In this document: one piece after another, positions 7,916-16,323 of the stretch | Layout: each line of letters begins with the position of its first letter | Position numbering within the stretch: position 1 is the first letter of the stretch | Assembly: GCA_965227875.1 (NCBI GenBank) | Contig: OZ245783.1 | Coordinates: 1,240,001-1,304,000, forward strand | Direction: 5' to 3' | DNA from: G965227875 sp965227875 | Lineage (GTDB): Bacteria; Pseudomonadota; Alphaproteobacteria; Rhizobiales; JAJFHC01 | Length of the DNA: 64,000 nt | Position numbers and translations under genes: made by a program | Notes under the pieces: model-generated | Databases searched by the model: none | The model's input: the letters and a program-made list of their open reading frames with translations, nothing else | What the model was told of the DNA's origin: nothing

Positions 7916-8869
7916 TCACTCTCCCACCGGCGGTGTGCCGTGCGTATGGAAACTTTCGATGGTCTTGAGGCCCCACGCCTGGCCTTTCCTGCGTTCCGCC
8001 TCGGTCCAGGTGACCGTCTCCCAGTCCGGCGCGAGGATCAGGCGCGCGCCTGCATTGGCGATTTCCACGCGGTTGCCCGCCGGCTCGTAGGCGTAGAGGA
8101 AGAACGTCCCCTGGATGGCGTGCTTGTGGGGGCCGGTCTCGATGAAGACGCCGTTTTCCAGATAGACGTCGGCGGCGCGCAGAATGTCGTCGCGGTGATC
8201 GGACGCGTAGGTCAGGTGATGAAAGCGCCCGCGCGTCCCCGTGTGATCGACGGTGCAGGCAAGATCGTACGACTTGTTGTTGACCGTGAACCAGCACCCC
8301 GCCAGCGTGCCGTCGTCGAGAACGATCTGCTCCGTGATCCGGCTGCCCAGGGCGCCCACCATGAAGTCCCTCAGGGCGGGCAGATCCGCCGCCAGCAGGT
8401 TGAGATGGTCGAGCCGGCGCACCGCACAGCCGCGGCCGTGAAACCGCTGGGCGACATTCTTCAGGGCCGGCCGTTCCTCGGGCGGAGCGACGTAGCGGTT
8501 CGTGTCCCAGTAGAGCTCGTAGAGATGACCGTCCGGCGACCGGAACTGGTAGGCCCTGCCGTGGCCGAGGTCCCCGTCCGTCCAGCCGACGCCGTAACCG
8601 AGCCGCTCGATCTCCGCCACCCGCCGTTCCAGGGCTTCCGGGGACGACGCGCGGTAGCCGATATGCCCGACCCCGGTCGTGTCGGCTGCGGTGAGTTTGA
8701 GCGTGTGGAACTCATAGTCGTCCCATGCTCTCAGATAGGACGAGCCGCCGTCCCGCGCGGTCTCCGTCAGGCCGTAGACCCGGACGAAAAAATCCAGGCT
8801 CTCGTCGAAGCGGTCGGTCAAGAGCTCGACATGCCCCAGGTGGGCGACGTCAAAACAGGGCTCGGTCAT
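7916..8869 (-). CDS. Extradiol ring-cleaving dioxygenase, vicinal oxygen chelate (type I) fold
   Basis: 317-residue two-domain VOC dioxygenase of the catechol 2,3-dioxygenase class. It cleaves an aromatic ring next to paired hydroxyls using Fe(II). The metal ligands expected for type I enzymes can be seen: His near residue 15 or 12 in HLGHVEL is in the N-terminal domain, while the C-terminal domain supplies DHLNLL (His ~155), FHHLTY (His ~217) and NRVEIA (Glu ~267), with the YAYEP segment before it. It is first in a block followed by galB, galC and galD, so its product should be 4-oxalomesaconate, which implies a gallate-like substrate. Known gallate dioxygenases (GalA, DesB) belong to the unrelated LigB type, so this would be a replacement. 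Confidence 0.88.
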   Translation of the reverse strand: MTEPCFDVAHLGHVELLTDRFDESLDFFVRVYGLTETARDGGSSYLRAWDDYEFHTLKLTAADTTGVGHIGYRASSPEALERRVAEIERLGYGVGWTDGDLGHGRAYQFRSPDGHLYELYWDTNRYVAPPEERPALKNVAQRFHGRGCAVRRLDHLNLLAADLPALRDFMVGALGSRITEQIVLDDGTLAGCWFTVNNKSYDLACTVDHTGTRGRFHHLTYASDHRDDILRAADVYLENGVFIETGPHKHAIQGTFFLYAYEPAGNRVEIANAGARLILAPDWETVTWTEAERRKGQAWGLKTIESFHTHGTPPVGE

Positions 8870-8884
8870 CGAATCTCCTCGCGG

Positions 8885-10189
8885 TCAATTTATCATCGAA
8901 TTCGGCAGGAACAGCGACATCTGCGGAAAGGCGATCAGGAGTCCTAGACCGACGAGCATAGTCAACCAGAACGGAACGATGCCGGCAAATATCGTACCCA
9001 GGGGAACGTCCTCGGCGACCGACTTCACGATGAAGACGTTTATCCCGACCGGTGGCGAGATGAGCCCCATCTCCAGCGTCAGCACGACCAGGACCCCGAA
9101 CCAGATCGGATCGATGCCGAGCGCGGTGACGACCGGAAAGAAGATCGGCAGCGACAGCACGAGCATCGCGAACCCTTCCATGAAACAGCCAAGAACGAGG
9201 TAGATGGCGAGGATCACGAGCAAGGTTCCGGTCACCGGCAGGTCGAGGACCGCCAGCAGGGCCCCGACCGCTTCGGGAATGTGGCTGAGCGCCAGGAACG
9301 GGTTGATCAGGTGGGCCGAGATCAGGATCAGCATGACCGTGGCCGTCGTCGTCACGGAGTCCTTGGTGGCCGCCCACAGGCCGCGGACCGACAGACGCCG
9401 CGTCACCGCACCATATGCGATCACCAGTCCCGCCCCGACGGCCGCCGCCTCGACCGGGGAGAACAGGCCGCCATAGATGCCGCCGATGGTCACCAGGATC
9501 ACGCCGAGGATCGGGGCCGCGCCGCCCAGCGCCTGAAGCTTCAGGTCGAGCGACGTCCGCGGACCGGCCGGTCCGAGTTCGGGGCGCAGGCGGCACAACA
9601 GGGATATGGTGAGGACGAAGAGCACCAGCAGCATGAGGCCCGGGAGCACGCCGGCGAGGAAGAGACGACCGATCGACTGTTCCGTGAGGATCGCGTAGAT
9701 CACGAAGCCGGTCGACGGGGGGATGAGGATGCCCAGCGTCCCGCCGGCGGCGACGACGCCGGTCGACAGGCGGGGGTCGTACCTGTAACGCCGCATTTCC
9801 GCGAGCGAGACCTTGCCCATGGTCAGCGCGGAGGCCACCGACGAACCGGACAGGGCGGCGAAACCGCCGCATCCGATGACGGTGGCCGATGCGAGGCCGC
9901 CGCGGACCGACCCGATCACCGCATAGGCCGCATCGTAGAGCTGGCGACTGAGCCCGGTGACCGACGCGACGTTGCCCATCAGGATGAAGAGCGGAATGAC
10001 GACCAGTTCCGGCGACGTGGCGAGGGTGAAGGACTCCGATGCCAGGAGATTGACCGCGGACGCAGGCCCGTTGAGCGCAGTGATTCCGGCAAAGCCGACC
10101 GCGAACATGGCGAAGGCCACCGGCACCCGCAGCAGGAGCAGCACGACGAGCGCCGCGACCCCGATGCCGCCGATAATGGAAGCGCTCAT
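8885..10189 (-). CDS. dctM: TRAP transporter large permease (DctM)
   Basis: 434-residue integral membrane protein, the usual length for DctM, with about 12-13 hydrophobic segments and no soluble domain. It couples sodium-driven import to substrate delivered by DctP. Family motifs include the N-terminal LRVPVAFAM, GGFAALSGSSVASALTMG near residue 120, and GTLGILIPPSTGFVIYA near residue 150. The ATG overlaps the dctQ stop (ATGA). Gene position directly before the ring-cleavage genes suggests uptake of an aromatic acid. Confidence 0.93.
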   Translation of the reverse strand: MSASIIGGIGVAALVVLLLLRVPVAFAMFAVGFAGITALNGPASAVNLLASESFTLATSPELVVIPLFILMGNVASVTGLSRQLYDAAYAVIGSVRGGLASATVIGCGGFAALSGSSVASALTMGKVSLAEMRRYRYDPRLSTGVVAAGGTLGILIPPSTGFVIYAILTEQSIGRLFLAGVLPGLMLLVLFVLTISLLCRLRPELGPAGPRTSLDLKLQALGGAAPILGVILVTIGGIYGGLFSPVEAAAVGAGLVIAYGAVTRRLSVRGLWAATKDSVTTTATVMLILISAHLINPFLALSHIPEAVGALLAVLDLPVTGTLLVILAIYLVLGCFMEGFAMLVLSLPIFFPVVTALGIDPIWFGVLVVLTLEMGLISPPVGINVFIVKSVAEDVPLGTIFAGIVPFWLTMLVGLGLLIAFPQMSLFLPNSMIN

Positions 10190-10695
10190 CCCGCGTCGGC
10201 CCTTTCCTTGCGCACGTCATACCCGGTGACCGCGAGTTCCACCGCCCGCAGCAGCATGGCCAGCGCCGTCAGTCCGGCAAACCCGCACAGGCACCACTGG
10301 AACCAGGCTTTCGGCAACTGGATCAGGTTCGTCGACAGGTTGAGCATGAGCGAGAGCTTCGCGCTCTCGTAGACCGCCCAGGCCATCACGGCGAAGATCA
10401 CCGCCCCCAGGGCCGCGGACAGGATGTCGACGAACCGGTTGAATTCCGCCGGCAGTCTGTCTTCCAGGATGTCGACCGCCACGTGGCCGCCGATGCGGTC
10501 GCACATCGCCATTCCGCCGAAGACGACGATCACCAGCATCATGGTCGTCAGGTCGAAGGACCCGAACAGGGGTGCGCCGAATGCCCGCCCGACCACATCG
10601 ACGAGGATCACGAGCATCTCCGCCAGGAGACCGAGCGCACCGAGGACCGCGGACAGGCCGATCAGCCTGTCCGCGACCTTCCGAACCGGTTGCAT
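10186..10695 (-). CDS. dctQ: TRAP transporter small permease (DctQ)
   Basis: 169-residue protein with four predicted membrane segments, as in DctQ, which holds DctM and helps dock the binding protein. The conserved WxxxVxxR-type start is replaced here by a segment rich in Leu/Val (VLGALGLLAEMLVILVDVVGRAFG) and is followed by the family motif FDLTTMMLVIVVFGGMAMCDRIGGHVAVDIL, in which the Arg-x-Gly-His-Val pattern is diagnostic. It starts six bases after the dctP stop. Confidence 0.9.
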   Translation of the reverse strand: MQPVRKVADRLIGLSAVLGALGLLAEMLVILVDVVGRAFGAPLFGSFDLTTMMLVIVVFGGMAMCDRIGGHVAVDILEDRLPAEFNRFVDILSAALGAVIFAVMAWAVYESAKLSLMLNLSTNLIQLPKAWFQWCLCGFAGLTALAMLLRAVELAVTGYDVRKERADAG

Positions 10696-10701
10696 CTGCG
10701 C

Positions 10702-11685
10702 CTATTTGCCCTGCATCGCGGCCACGACGGCTTCGGCTCCGAGTTCCTTCACGACACGGTCGCGCACGGGCAGCGTGATCTTGGCGAACGCTTCGGCCTC
10801 CGCACCGGACAGTTCGATCACGGTGTTGTCTCCCGCCGCCTTGGCCGCCTCGATGGTCTTGTCGGCCTTGGCGTTCCATGCATCTTCCGCACTCTTGGAC
10901 AGGCCCCGGCCGCTGTGCTTGTCGATCGCGGCCTTCATCTCGTCGGACAGGCCGTCGTACTTCGCCTGGTTCATCACGACATAGAAGGAGATGCGGCCGA
11001 GCGGCGCACCGGTCGTGTAGCTGTTGGCCACCTCGTCCAGCTTGAAGTCGGCGACGGCGCTGGCGCCCGTGATCACGCCGTCGATGAGACCTGTCTGCAG
11101 GGCGTTGTAGACATGGGGGATCGGCATCTGCACAGGCGTCGCGCCAAGCGCCGTGACGACCTCAGCCGCAACGGCCCCGGCCACCCTGATCTTCAGGCCG
11201 GCCATGTCCTCCGGCTTGCGGATCTGATGGTCCTTCATGATCATGATGTTGGGTTCGGAAACCCACAGCGCGAGCGGCTTCGTGCCCGGGAACTCCGACT
11301 TGAGGTGCCCCTCGAAGGCGTTCCAGAGCATGTCGTAGCCGCTCATGCCGTCCGGAACCACCCCGGGCAGTTCCACGGTCATCGTCTTGGGGAACTGCGA
11401 GGACGTATACCCCTGCAGCCCCCAGGTGATGTCGGCCACGCCCTGCAGCGCGCGCACATACTGTTCCACCGGGCCCTTGCCCAGTTCGCCGCCCGGATAG
11501 GTGCGGATGGTGAGCGCGCCGTTCGTGTCCGCCTTCACCCCTTCCGAGAGCGGTGTGATCAGCGAAGCGGTGATGGTGTGTTGCGGCGGCACGAAATGGG
11601 CAAACTTCAGTTCCTCGGACATGGCCGGTGTCGTGACGGCAAGGGCGACCGCTGCCGCGGCCAGAGTGCTGGCAATCCTGTTCAT
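10702..11685 (-). CDS. dctP: TRAP transporter periplasmic binding protein (DctP)
   Basis: 327-residue solute-binding protein. A signal peptide is clear (basic MNR, an Ala/Val core, cleavage near AMS-EE about residue 23). The DctP family is shown by the HFVPPQHTI-type N terminus, KPEDMAGLKIRV near residue 155-167 with the Arg that normally binds a substrate carboxylate, and LIDGVITGASAV near residue 200. The RBS is GGAGG. It follows the O-demethylase with a ~95-base gap and feeds dctQM. The ligand is inferred to be an aromatic acid from context only. Confidence 0.92.
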   Translation of the reverse strand: MNRIASTLAAAAVALAVTTPAMSEELKFAHFVPPQHTITASLITPLSEGVKADTNGALTIRTYPGGELGKGPVEQYVRALQGVADITWGLQGYTSSQFPKTMTVELPGVVPDGMSGYDMLWNAFEGHLKSEFPGTKPLALWVSEPNIMIMKDHQIRKPEDMAGLKIRVAGAVAAEVVTALGATPVQMPIPHVYNALQTGLIDGVITGASAVADFKLDEVANSYTTGAPLGRISFYVVMNQAKYDGLSDEMKAAIDKHSGRGLSKSAEDAWNAKADKTIEAAKAAGDNTVIELSGAEAEAFAKITLPVRDRVVKELGAEAVVAAMQGK

Positions 11686-11780
11686 CGTTTTCCTCCCTGG
11701 TTGAATCTCTGTCGGATCCCTGGATTTGCGGCGACACCTGCGTCGCGCGGCCCGGCGGGCCCGCAGGCGGCGCCATCCGG

Positions 11781-13184
11781 TCAGCTCGCGGGTTTCGTCC
11801 GCCAGCTGTCCGCATAGTTTTCGCGGGCCTCGCGCGAATAGGGCGTCGGCGCGACCCGGACCCTGATCTCGGCCTGCTTGTGTTTTTCCGTCGACGTCTT
11901 GCCGGTGGTCTCCGGTTCACCCCAGAGCATCACGAATTCGTCGCCCACCTCGACGTCCGCGTCGACGACGCCCAGCGACAGCATGCAGCGTTCGTTGTAG
12001 CTGTAGCCGTTGAACATCGACATGCCCACCATGCGGCCGTCCTTCATGATCATGTCGGCGCCCGTCGAGGCGTAGTTGGGCTGCGGGAAGTCGATCCACT
12101 TGTAGTGGTCCTGGCCCGGCTCGAAGGCCGACGCGATCACCTTGACCACATCCTCGGCGTTCCACTCGAAGGTCGCTTTCTTGCGGTTAGGTCCGCCCTT
12201 CATTTTCTCGACCGCATCCCGGCCGATGAAGTCGTGGTCGAACTTCACGTAGATGCCGTAGCCCAGTTCGTACGGGTTGGTGTAGTAGTCCCGGATGTCG
12301 TCGGAGACGAAGCTGCCGCCGATCGCCCCGCCCGCCTCGTAGCTCTTATCGGAGAGCCAGTCGCGGTAGTCCTGCATCAGCCCGTCACCGGTATAGATCG
12401 CCGGCAGGGGCGACGGGATCCAGCCCGATTCCAGCGTATTGGTGGAATAGGCGCGGCTGCCGACGATGTGCAGGTCGACACCGGCCTCCCGTGCGCACTC
12501 CATGATCGTGCCCTGGATGTAGCTCTTGTCGGCATAGGGCCCCCAGATTTCCAGACCCGGTGCCCCTGCCATGCCGTGACGCAGGGCGCGCACCAGGCGC
12601 GACCCGACGTTGATCCAGTCGGTATGGAAGAACTTGACGTCCGGAACCGGCCCGCCGTTCATCTTCTCGAAGACCTTGTTGGCCTCCGGCCCCTGGATCT
12701 GGAAACGGTAGTGGGTCCGGTAGATGGCCTTGCCGTCCGGCCGCGAATCCGACCGCGGGTCGCGGTGAAGCCTCACGTTGTGCTTGCCGACCGCCTGGTT
12801 GAACTCCACCCAGTTGGCCGTGGGCGCGCGGCCGACGAGAACGAACCGGTCCTCGCGTTCGCGGAAGATGATCATGTCGCCGATGACATAGCCTTCCGTC
12901 GAAACCGGGACGAAGTGCTTGGCGCGGTTCAGTTCGAAATTCGCGAAGCTGTTGATCGCCAGGCCCTGGAGGAACGCCGCGGCATCGGGTCCCTCGACGA
13001 TCAGTTCATCCATGTGGTGGGTCTGGTCGAAAAGCACCGCCTCCTCGCGCCACGCCCTCTGCTCGTCGCGCCAGTTCGTGAACTCCGGTGCGACGACCGG
13101 ATAGACATACATTCCGATCTTCGAGTTGCGCAGCATCTCGACCGGGTTGCGGTGCTTGGCCATGACGTCGGACAGGCTTCCCAT
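11781..13184 (-). CDS. ligM: Tetrahydrofolate-dependent aromatic O-demethylase (LigM/DesA-like, GcvT fold)
   Basis: 467-residue member of the glycine-cleavage T-protein fold. LigM and DesA of Sphingobium move the methyl of vanillate, 3-O-methylgallate or syringate to tetrahydrofolate; their ~470-residue length matches, whereas true GcvT is ~370. Visible features are the FDQTHHMDELIVEGPDA segment near residue 52, IQGPEANKVFEKMNGG near 167, RALRHGMAGAPGLEIWGP near 203, and a C-terminal tail with the TPYSREARENYADSW pattern. An RBS GGAGG precedes the ATG. Lying between the regulator and the TRAP/ring-cleavage genes, it would supply the hydroxyl groups needed for ring opening. Dimethylglycine- or DMSP-type demethylases are less likely alternatives. 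Confidence 0.8.
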   Translation of the reverse strand: MGSLSDVMAKHRNPVEMLRNSKIGMYVYPVVAPEFTNWRDEQRAWREEAVLFDQTHHMDELIVEGPDAAAFLQGLAINSFANFELNRAKHFVPVSTEGYVIGDMIIFREREDRFVLVGRAPTANWVEFNQAVGKHNVRLHRDPRSDSRPDGKAIYRTHYRFQIQGPEANKVFEKMNGGPVPDVKFFHTDWINVGSRLVRALRHGMAGAPGLEIWGPYADKSYIQGTIMECAREAGVDLHIVGSRAYSTNTLESGWIPSPLPAIYTGDGLMQDYRDWLSDKSYEAGGAIGGSFVSDDIRDYYTNPYELGYGIYVKFDHDFIGRDAVEKMKGGPNRKKATFEWNAEDVVKVIASAFEPGQDHYKWIDFPQPNYASTGADMIMKDGRMVGMSMFNGYSYNERCMLSLGVVDADVEVGDEFVMLWGEPETTGKTSTEKHKQAEIRVRVAPTPYSREARENYADSWRTKPAS

Positions 13185-13214
13185 TTTTTCCTCCAGTGTT
13201 CTGTTCTGTGGTTT

Positions 13215-13946
13215 TCAGGGTGACACGAGCGCCAGGCCGGGAACCTTCTGGACGAGGTTCGGCCTGGAGCGCATGACGAATTCGAGGTTCTGCCGGGCGA
13301 GCCGGGCATGTTCGCGCGCCTGGGCCTCCGCCCGCGCGCCCTCCCGGTTCATGATCGCGGAAAAGATCGCCCGGTGCTGATGCTGGGCGAGTTGCAGGGA
13401 GGCCTGAAACTCGGAGATCAGTTCCTGCTCCTGCAGGAAGGAACTGGGGGAGGCAAGCGGAAGGCGACTGATGCGATCGACCTCCCGGGCCACGACATCG
13501 CTGCCCGCAAGGCGAGAAACCAGGACGTGGAACCGCGCGTTCAGAGTCACGTAGGAATCGAAATCGACCTGGCCCGGATCCGCCAGTGCGGCGTCGAGGC
13601 CGTCAAGCACCAGACGGCACTCGGCGGCAAGCTCGGGGTCGGCGCCGCGTTCGGCCGCGAGGCGCGCGGCCGTGCCTTCGATCACGCCGCGGATCTCGAT
13701 CGAGTCGATGATGTCCGCCATGCTGAGCGACGCGAGCCGGCACCCCCCGGTCTCGAGGCGCTCCAGCAGCCCCTCCTCCACCAGTTGCGCGATCGCCTGC
13801 CGAAGCGGCGTCCGCGAGACCTCGAGGCGTTCGGCGAGCGCTGTCTCGGGCAAACGCGCCTGCGATTCGAACTCGCCACTCATGACCAGCGAGCGCAGGC
13901 CGAAAAGGGCCTTGGTGAACTGGGAACTTCGTTCCGGTGACGACAC
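13215..13946 (-). CDS. GntR family (FCD) transcriptional regulator of the aromatic operon
   Basis: 243-residue regulator with an N-terminal winged helix-turn-helix (LPETALAERLEVSRTPLRQA near residue 32-51) and a C-terminal all-helical FCD ligand domain, including the metal-type residues in FHVLVSRLA near residue 140 and HQHRAIFSAI near residue 188. The start chosen is a GTG with GGAGGAA upstream (13946); the in-frame upstream ATG would read through the operator region. It is the first gene of the operon and has two matching palindromes upstream, so it is probably autoregulated and controls all genes down to galD. Confidence 0.88.
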   Translation of the reverse strand: MSSPERSSQFTKALFGLRSLVMSGEFESQARLPETALAERLEVSRTPLRQAIAQLVEEGLLERLETGGCRLASLSMADIIDSIEIRGVIEGTAARLAAERGADPELAAECRLVLDGLDAALADPGQVDFDSYVTLNARFHVLVSRLAGSDVVAREVDRISRLPLASPSSFLQEQELISEFQASLQLAQHQHRAIFSAIMNREGARAEAQAREHARLARQNLEFVMRSRPNLVQKVPGLALVSP

Positions 13947-13995
13947 CTGTTTCCTCCCGGCGGCTCCTCTTTTCCGGAACCGCACACGGCGCATT

Positions 13996-14071
13996 CTGTA
14001 TACAGTTTTTACGATCTGCGCGCCTTTATCGCCGGATATTAGGCACAATCAGGCATTTCTGTATACAAGAA
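13996..14071 (-). promoter_or_regulatory. Two TGTATACA palindromic operators before the GntR operon
   Basis: CTGTATACAG is a perfect 10-base palindrome at 13996-14005 (core 13997-14004). A second TGTATACA core is at 14060-14067 inside TTCTGTATACAAGAA (14057-14071). The cores are 63 bases apart, six helical turns, as expected for two dimers bound to the same face. They lie 50-120 bases upstream of the GntR start in a gap with no other gene. The TGTATACA core is the form used by FCD-type GntR proteins; binding by this protein is inferred. Confidence 0.75.
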
Positions 14072-14199
14072 TTCAATCGGGAGGATCCCGGCCGGGACAT
14101 CACATTGGGATCGTTCGGAAAATTCCGCGCACGCCGGCGCGCCGGCAGGAGGCCTGCCGGCGCGGACACGGACCGGAATAAGGGGAAGGAACGCTGGGT

Positions 14200-14997
14200 T
14201 CAGTCGTCCTCGAAATGACCCGCGGCGGCAAAACCGCCGCCCTGGTAGCGGATCGCGGGGTCTTCGGGATCGGGTTCCGGCGTCGCCGCCATCACCTTGT
14301 CCCGGAAGGGTTCGGACGTGTCGCGGGGCGTCCAGCCGATGAAGCCCGCATGGCTGTTGTCCCACCATTGCTCGCGATTGTCAGATGCCCCGTAGATCAT
14401 CGACGCGCCGACGCGGGAGGCTTCGAACACCGCCTTGACCAGCCGCGTGAAATCGTTCGGGCTCAGCCAGGTCGCCATCATCCGCCGGTCGCGGGGTTCG
14501 GGAAAGCAGGACCCGATCCGCACGCTGACGCTCTCCACGCCGAACTTGTCGTAGTAGTAGCGCGCGAGCGTTTCACCGAACGCCTTGGAGACACCGTAGA
14601 TGCTGTCGGGGCGGAACGGCGAGTCGCCGTCGAGCTTGTCGGTACGCTCGTGGAATCCGATCGCGTGATTGGAACTCGCGAACAGGATCCGCTTGCCGCC
14701 ATGCCGCCGGGCGGCTTCGAAGATGTGGTAGGTGCCGCGGAAATTCGCGTTGAGGATGTTCTCGAACTCGCCCTCGATCGACTTGCCCCCCAGGTGCACG
14801 ATCCCGTCGACCCCGTCGACGAGATTCGTGACGGCATCGAGGTCGCCGAGTTCGCATGGCACCACTTCCTCGCCCTTGCCCGCTTCGCCCAGGTCGCCGA
14901 TATCGCTCAGCCGGAGCACGGGACCCCATCCCTTGAGGCTCTCCCGCAGGAGCGATCCGAGACCGCCAGCGGCACCGGTGATCAGAATTCGTTGCAT
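14200..14997 (-). CDS. udh: NAD-dependent uronate dehydrogenase
   Basis: 265-residue extended SDR, matching uronate dehydrogenase. It oxidises D-galacturonate or D-glucuronate to the aldaro-lactone in the cytoplasm. The Rossmann motif is GAAGGLGS near residue 8-15 and the catalytic pair is Tyr134-x3-Lys138 in YGVSK, with SSNHAIGFH near residue 108-116 carrying the catalytic Ser region. RBS AAGGA precedes the ATG. It is the last gene of the TRAP operon and hands a lactone to the isomerase and KdgD encoded divergently. Confidence 0.93.
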   Translation of the reverse strand: MQRILITGAAGGLGSLLRESLKGWGPVLRLSDIGDLGEAGKGEEVVPCELGDLDAVTNLVDGVDGIVHLGGKSIEGEFENILNANFRGTYHIFEAARRHGGKRILFASSNHAIGFHERTDKLDGDSPFRPDSIYGVSKAFGETLARYYYDKFGVESVSVRIGSCFPEPRDRRMMATWLSPNDFTRLVKAVFEASRVGASMIYGASDNREQWWDNSHAGFIGWTPRDTSEPFRDKVMAATPEPDPEDPAIRYQGGGFAAAGHFEDD

Positions 14998-15012
14998 GTT
15001 CAGTGTCCTTCT

Positions 15013-16293
15013 CTACTCGAGCAGTCGCGGCAGGGTGAGCGAAATTGCCGGGATAAACGTTGTCATCATCAGCGCCGCCAGTATGGCGAAATAGAACGGA
15101 AAGATCGTCTTGACGGCCCGTTCGATCGGCACCTGCCCGATGGCGCAGCCGACGAAGAGGCACGCACCCACCGGCGGCGTGCACAGGCCAAGGCCCAGGT
15201 TCATCATCAGGATCATGCCGAACTGCAGCGGGTCCATGCCAAGCTGGGCGGCGACCGGCAGGAAGATCGGCGTGCAGATGAGAATGAGCGCGGCCATGTC
15301 CATGATCATGCCGAGGATGAGCAGCATGGCGTTGATCATCAGCAGGATGGCGATCGGGTTCTCGGAGATCCCCAGCAGGAAGCCGATCATCTTAGTCGGC
15401 ACCTGGTAGAAGGTCAGCATGTAGGCGAAGGCCGCCGCGCACGCCACGAGGATCATCACCATGGACGTGGTCTTCACCGCCTTGGTGACCGCCGTGACGA
15501 ACCCATCCCAACTCAGGCTGCGATAGACGATGAGCGTGACGAGGAAGGCGTAGATCGTGCCGAACGCCCCCGACTCGGTCACGGTGAAGATGCCGGTCAG
15601 AACGCCGCCCACGATGATGACGGCGGTGAAGAGCCCCGGGATTGCGGCGGCGAAATGAATCAGGAGAGCCGACCAGCCGGGAAAGGTCTCCGCTGAGTAT
15701 CCCCGGCGCACGGCGACGATGTAGGCCGCGAGCGCGAGGCAGATGCACATCACCACGCCGGGAACGACACCTGCCAGAAAGAGCTGGGAAATCGAGATCC
15801 CGCCGCCGGCCGCCACCGCGAACAGGATCATGTTGTGGCTGGGCGGCACGAGAATGCCTGCGATGGAGGAGGTGACCGTCACGTTGACCGAATAGTCCTC
15901 GTCGTAGCCCTTTTCCTTCATGACGGGGATGAGGATCGACCCGAGTGCGGACACGTCCGCCACGGCCGAGCCTGATATGCCGCCGAACAGCATCGAGGAG
16001 AAGACGTTCACCACGCCCAGCCCGCCGCGCACCGCGCCCACCGCGCTCGACGCGAACCGCACCAGCCGCATGGCGATGCCGCCATGAAACATCAGCTCAC
16101 CGGCGAATATGAAAAACGGAATGGCAAGCAGCGAGAAGATCGACACCCCGGAGGTGATCCTCTGGAAGGCCACAAGCAGCGGCAGCCCCTCGTACCAGAA
16201 GGCCGCCACGCCGGCGATGCCGAGCGCGAACGCGACCGGAAGGCCGATGATCACGCAGAAGAAGAACAGCCCCAGCAGAATCAGAAGTCCCAT
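15013..16293 (-). CDS. dctM: TRAP transporter large permease (DctM), hexuronate module
   Basis: 426-residue DctM-type permease with a continuous run of hydrophobic helices. The family motifs GLPVAFALGIAGVAAFW, FGGISGSAVADVSALGSI near residue 110, and SSIAGILVPPSHNMILFAVA near residue 144 are present, the latter carrying the conserved PPS. It begins ~30 bases after dctQ and is followed 15 bases later by udh, so the transported acid is likely a uronate. It is clearly not a recent copy of the other dctM, as most positions differ. Confidence 0.93.
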   Translation of the reverse strand: MGLLILLGLFFFCVIIGLPVAFALGIAGVAAFWYEGLPLLVAFQRITSGVSIFSLLAIPFFIFAGELMFHGGIAMRLVRFASSAVGAVRGGLGVVNVFSSMLFGGISGSAVADVSALGSILIPVMKEKGYDEDYSVNVTVTSSIAGILVPPSHNMILFAVAAGGGISISQLFLAGVVPGVVMCICLALAAYIVAVRRGYSAETFPGWSALLIHFAAAIPGLFTAVIIVGGVLTGIFTVTESGAFGTIYAFLVTLIVYRSLSWDGFVTAVTKAVKTTSMVMILVACAAAFAYMLTFYQVPTKMIGFLLGISENPIAILLMINAMLLILGMIMDMAALILICTPIFLPVAAQLGMDPLQFGMILMMNLGLGLCTPPVGACLFVGCAIGQVPIERAVKTIFPFYFAILAALMMTTFIPAISLTLPRLLE

Positions 16294-16323
16294 GTCCCCG
16301 CCCGCCTTTTCCTTGTTCCGGCT

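Noticed and set aside
11686..11780. Terminator between ligM and dctP
   Set aside because: The GC-rich stretch can fold but has no clean stem and no T-run; the genes are probably one transcript.
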